This document shows, piece by piece, positions 5,560 through 6,118 of a DNA stretch of 6,118 bases. The DNA comes from Candidatus Heimdallarchaeota archaeon (lineage in GTDB: Archaea; Asgardarchaeota; Heimdallarchaeia; Hodarchaeales; LC-3): positions 1-6,118 of the forward strand of contig DAHXPE010000507.1 in the NCBI GenBank assembly GCA_027364495.1, given 5' to 3'. Numbering within the stretch: the stretch's first letter is position 1; the number at the start of each line of letters is the position of its first letter. A program made the position numbers and the translations under genes. The notes below the pieces were generated by a model. That model saw only the letters and a list, made by a program, of their open reading frames with translations, was not told where the DNA came from and made no database searches.

Positions 5560-6114
5560 TTATTCTTTTCCCTCATCCTGTTTTTTATTACCTAATCCAA
5601 TTTTGCCAAGAAGTCCTCTACCAGCTGTTAATGAGGCCTTTGCTAATTGACCACCAACTAATTTTACAGCATCTGCGGTCATATCTTTTTTAGAAATTTC
5701 ACCAGATTGAACACCTATAAAATAAGCTTTTATTTCGTCATAACTGGGCAAGAACTGTAATCTTATGAGATCTGACTTATAGTAACTTCTTGCCGGAGGA
5801 AAAGTAAAATTTGTTAAAATAATAAATAAAATAAAGAGTGTTGTAATTATGATCGTGATAATTTCATACAGTTGACCGACCGTTATTCCACTAAAGTATT
5901 TTAAATATAATGAATTAAAATGAGTGGCATTTTTTAGGTCATAGAAGTATTCGAGTTGTAATAAAACATAACCTAGAAAAGTTCCTAAAAATATGAGAAC
6001 AATTCCTTCAGCACTCAAATAGTTAAATAGTTTCGAAATTCCAAAAGGATCAGTATCACGTACCTTTTCATGCTTTTTCTTTGCTTGTTCTAAACGGACT
6101 TCTTCTTCAGTCAT
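5560..6114 (-). CDS. Two-pass membrane protein, first visible gene of the URO-D-like operon
   Basis: This is a 184-residue protein of no recognised family. A charged cytoplasmic-type N-terminus (MTEEEVRLEQAKKKHEKVRD) leads to two hydrophobic spans, about 35-56 (EGIVLIFLGTFLGYVLLQLE) and about 84-104 (IITIIITTLFILFIILTNF). Between them is a loop of about 28 residues. A hydrophilic C-terminal part follows (105-184), including RSYYKSDLIRLQFLPSYDEI and a Gly/Lys-rich end (GRGLLGKIGLGNKKQDEGKE). Basic residues on both termini put N and C inside, with the loop outside. The start is the last ATG before the window edge, and only 4 upstream bases are visible, so neither an SD nor a longer reading can be checked. 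Its stop abuts the ATG of the URO-D-like gene, suggesting coupled translation and perhaps membrane recruitment of that enzyme. Confidence 0.8.
   Translation of the reverse strand: MTEEEVRLEQAKKKHEKVRDTDPFGISKLFNYLSAEGIVLIFLGTFLGYVLLQLEYFYDLKNATHFNSLYLKYFSGITVGQLYEIITIIITTLFILFIILTNFTFPPARSYYKSDLIRLQFLPSYDEIKAYFIGVQSGEISKKDMTADAVKLVGGQLAKASLTAGRGLLGKIGLGNKKQDEGKE
5570..5574 (-). promoter_or_regulatory. Shine-Dalgarno GAGGG of the URO-D-like gene, inside the upstream gene
   Basis: GAGGG on the minus strand lies 10 bases before the ATG at 5557-5559, within the last codons of the membrane-protein gene. With the TAA-ATG junction and no gap, it shows tight operon packing and fixes the start of the URO-D-like gene. 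Confidence 0.6.
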
Positions 6115-6118
6115 TTTT

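Noticed and set aside
1..6118. tRNA, CRISPR, insertion-sequence or attachment-site signals
   Set aside because: No T-loop GGTTCGAATCC-like motif, no regularly spaced direct repeats, no transposase and no long terminal inverted repeats were seen.

Overview
This is an AT-rich archaeal window. I favour a deep-branching, Asgard-like (Lokiarchaeia/Heimdallarchaeia-type) lineage. Direct evidence for an archaeon is the N-terminus of an archaeal/eukaryal-type ribosomal P-stalk protein (P1/L12) at the left edge, together with GGTGA/GAGGT-type Shine-Dalgarno (SD) sequences, poly-T terminator-like tracts and TATA-like boxes. The Asgard placement is inference. It rests on low GC and on cytoplasmic coiled-coil, alpha-solenoid and Ig-like proteins next to a uroporphyrinogen-decarboxylase-superfamily paralogue.

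Layout, left to right. Positions 1-149 (minus) hold the start of a ribosomal P1/L12 gene. It is cut by the window edge and carries an apparent -1 frameshift. Positions 310-1658 (minus) are a two-gene operon: a 143-residue coiled-coil protein followed 2 bases later by a 304-residue protein with a long coiled coil and a helical, HEPN-like C-terminal domain. A 231-base AT-rich divergent promoter region (1659-1889) separates it from the only plus-strand gene (1890-2687), a helical-repeat (TPR-like) protein with a very basic tail. That gene converges, with 7 bases between stops, on a small cysteine-containing minus-strand gene (2695-3012). After a 193-base intergenic region comes a minus-strand gene (3206-4465) encoding an N-terminal amphipathic segment, an alpha-helical repeat region and two Ig-like beta-sandwich domains. 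Last is a tight operon: a two-helix membrane protein (5560-6114, upstream) abutting, with no gap, a URO-D-superfamily protein (4540-5559).

How they fit together. Only the P1/L12 protein has a confident function. The coiled-coil pair probably acts together, because it is co-transcribed and both products are made for helical association. The URO-D-like protein lacks the classic HemE N-terminal motif but has an H-x-H ... C arrangement that resembles the zinc site of corrinoid/coenzyme M methyltransferases, so methyl transfer is more likely than haem synthesis. The solenoid plus beta-sandwich protein has a trafficking-adaptor-like architecture, but nothing in the sequence proves such a role. No mobile element, CRISPR array, tRNA or rRNA was seen, and no stretch longer than about 231 bases lacks a gene.
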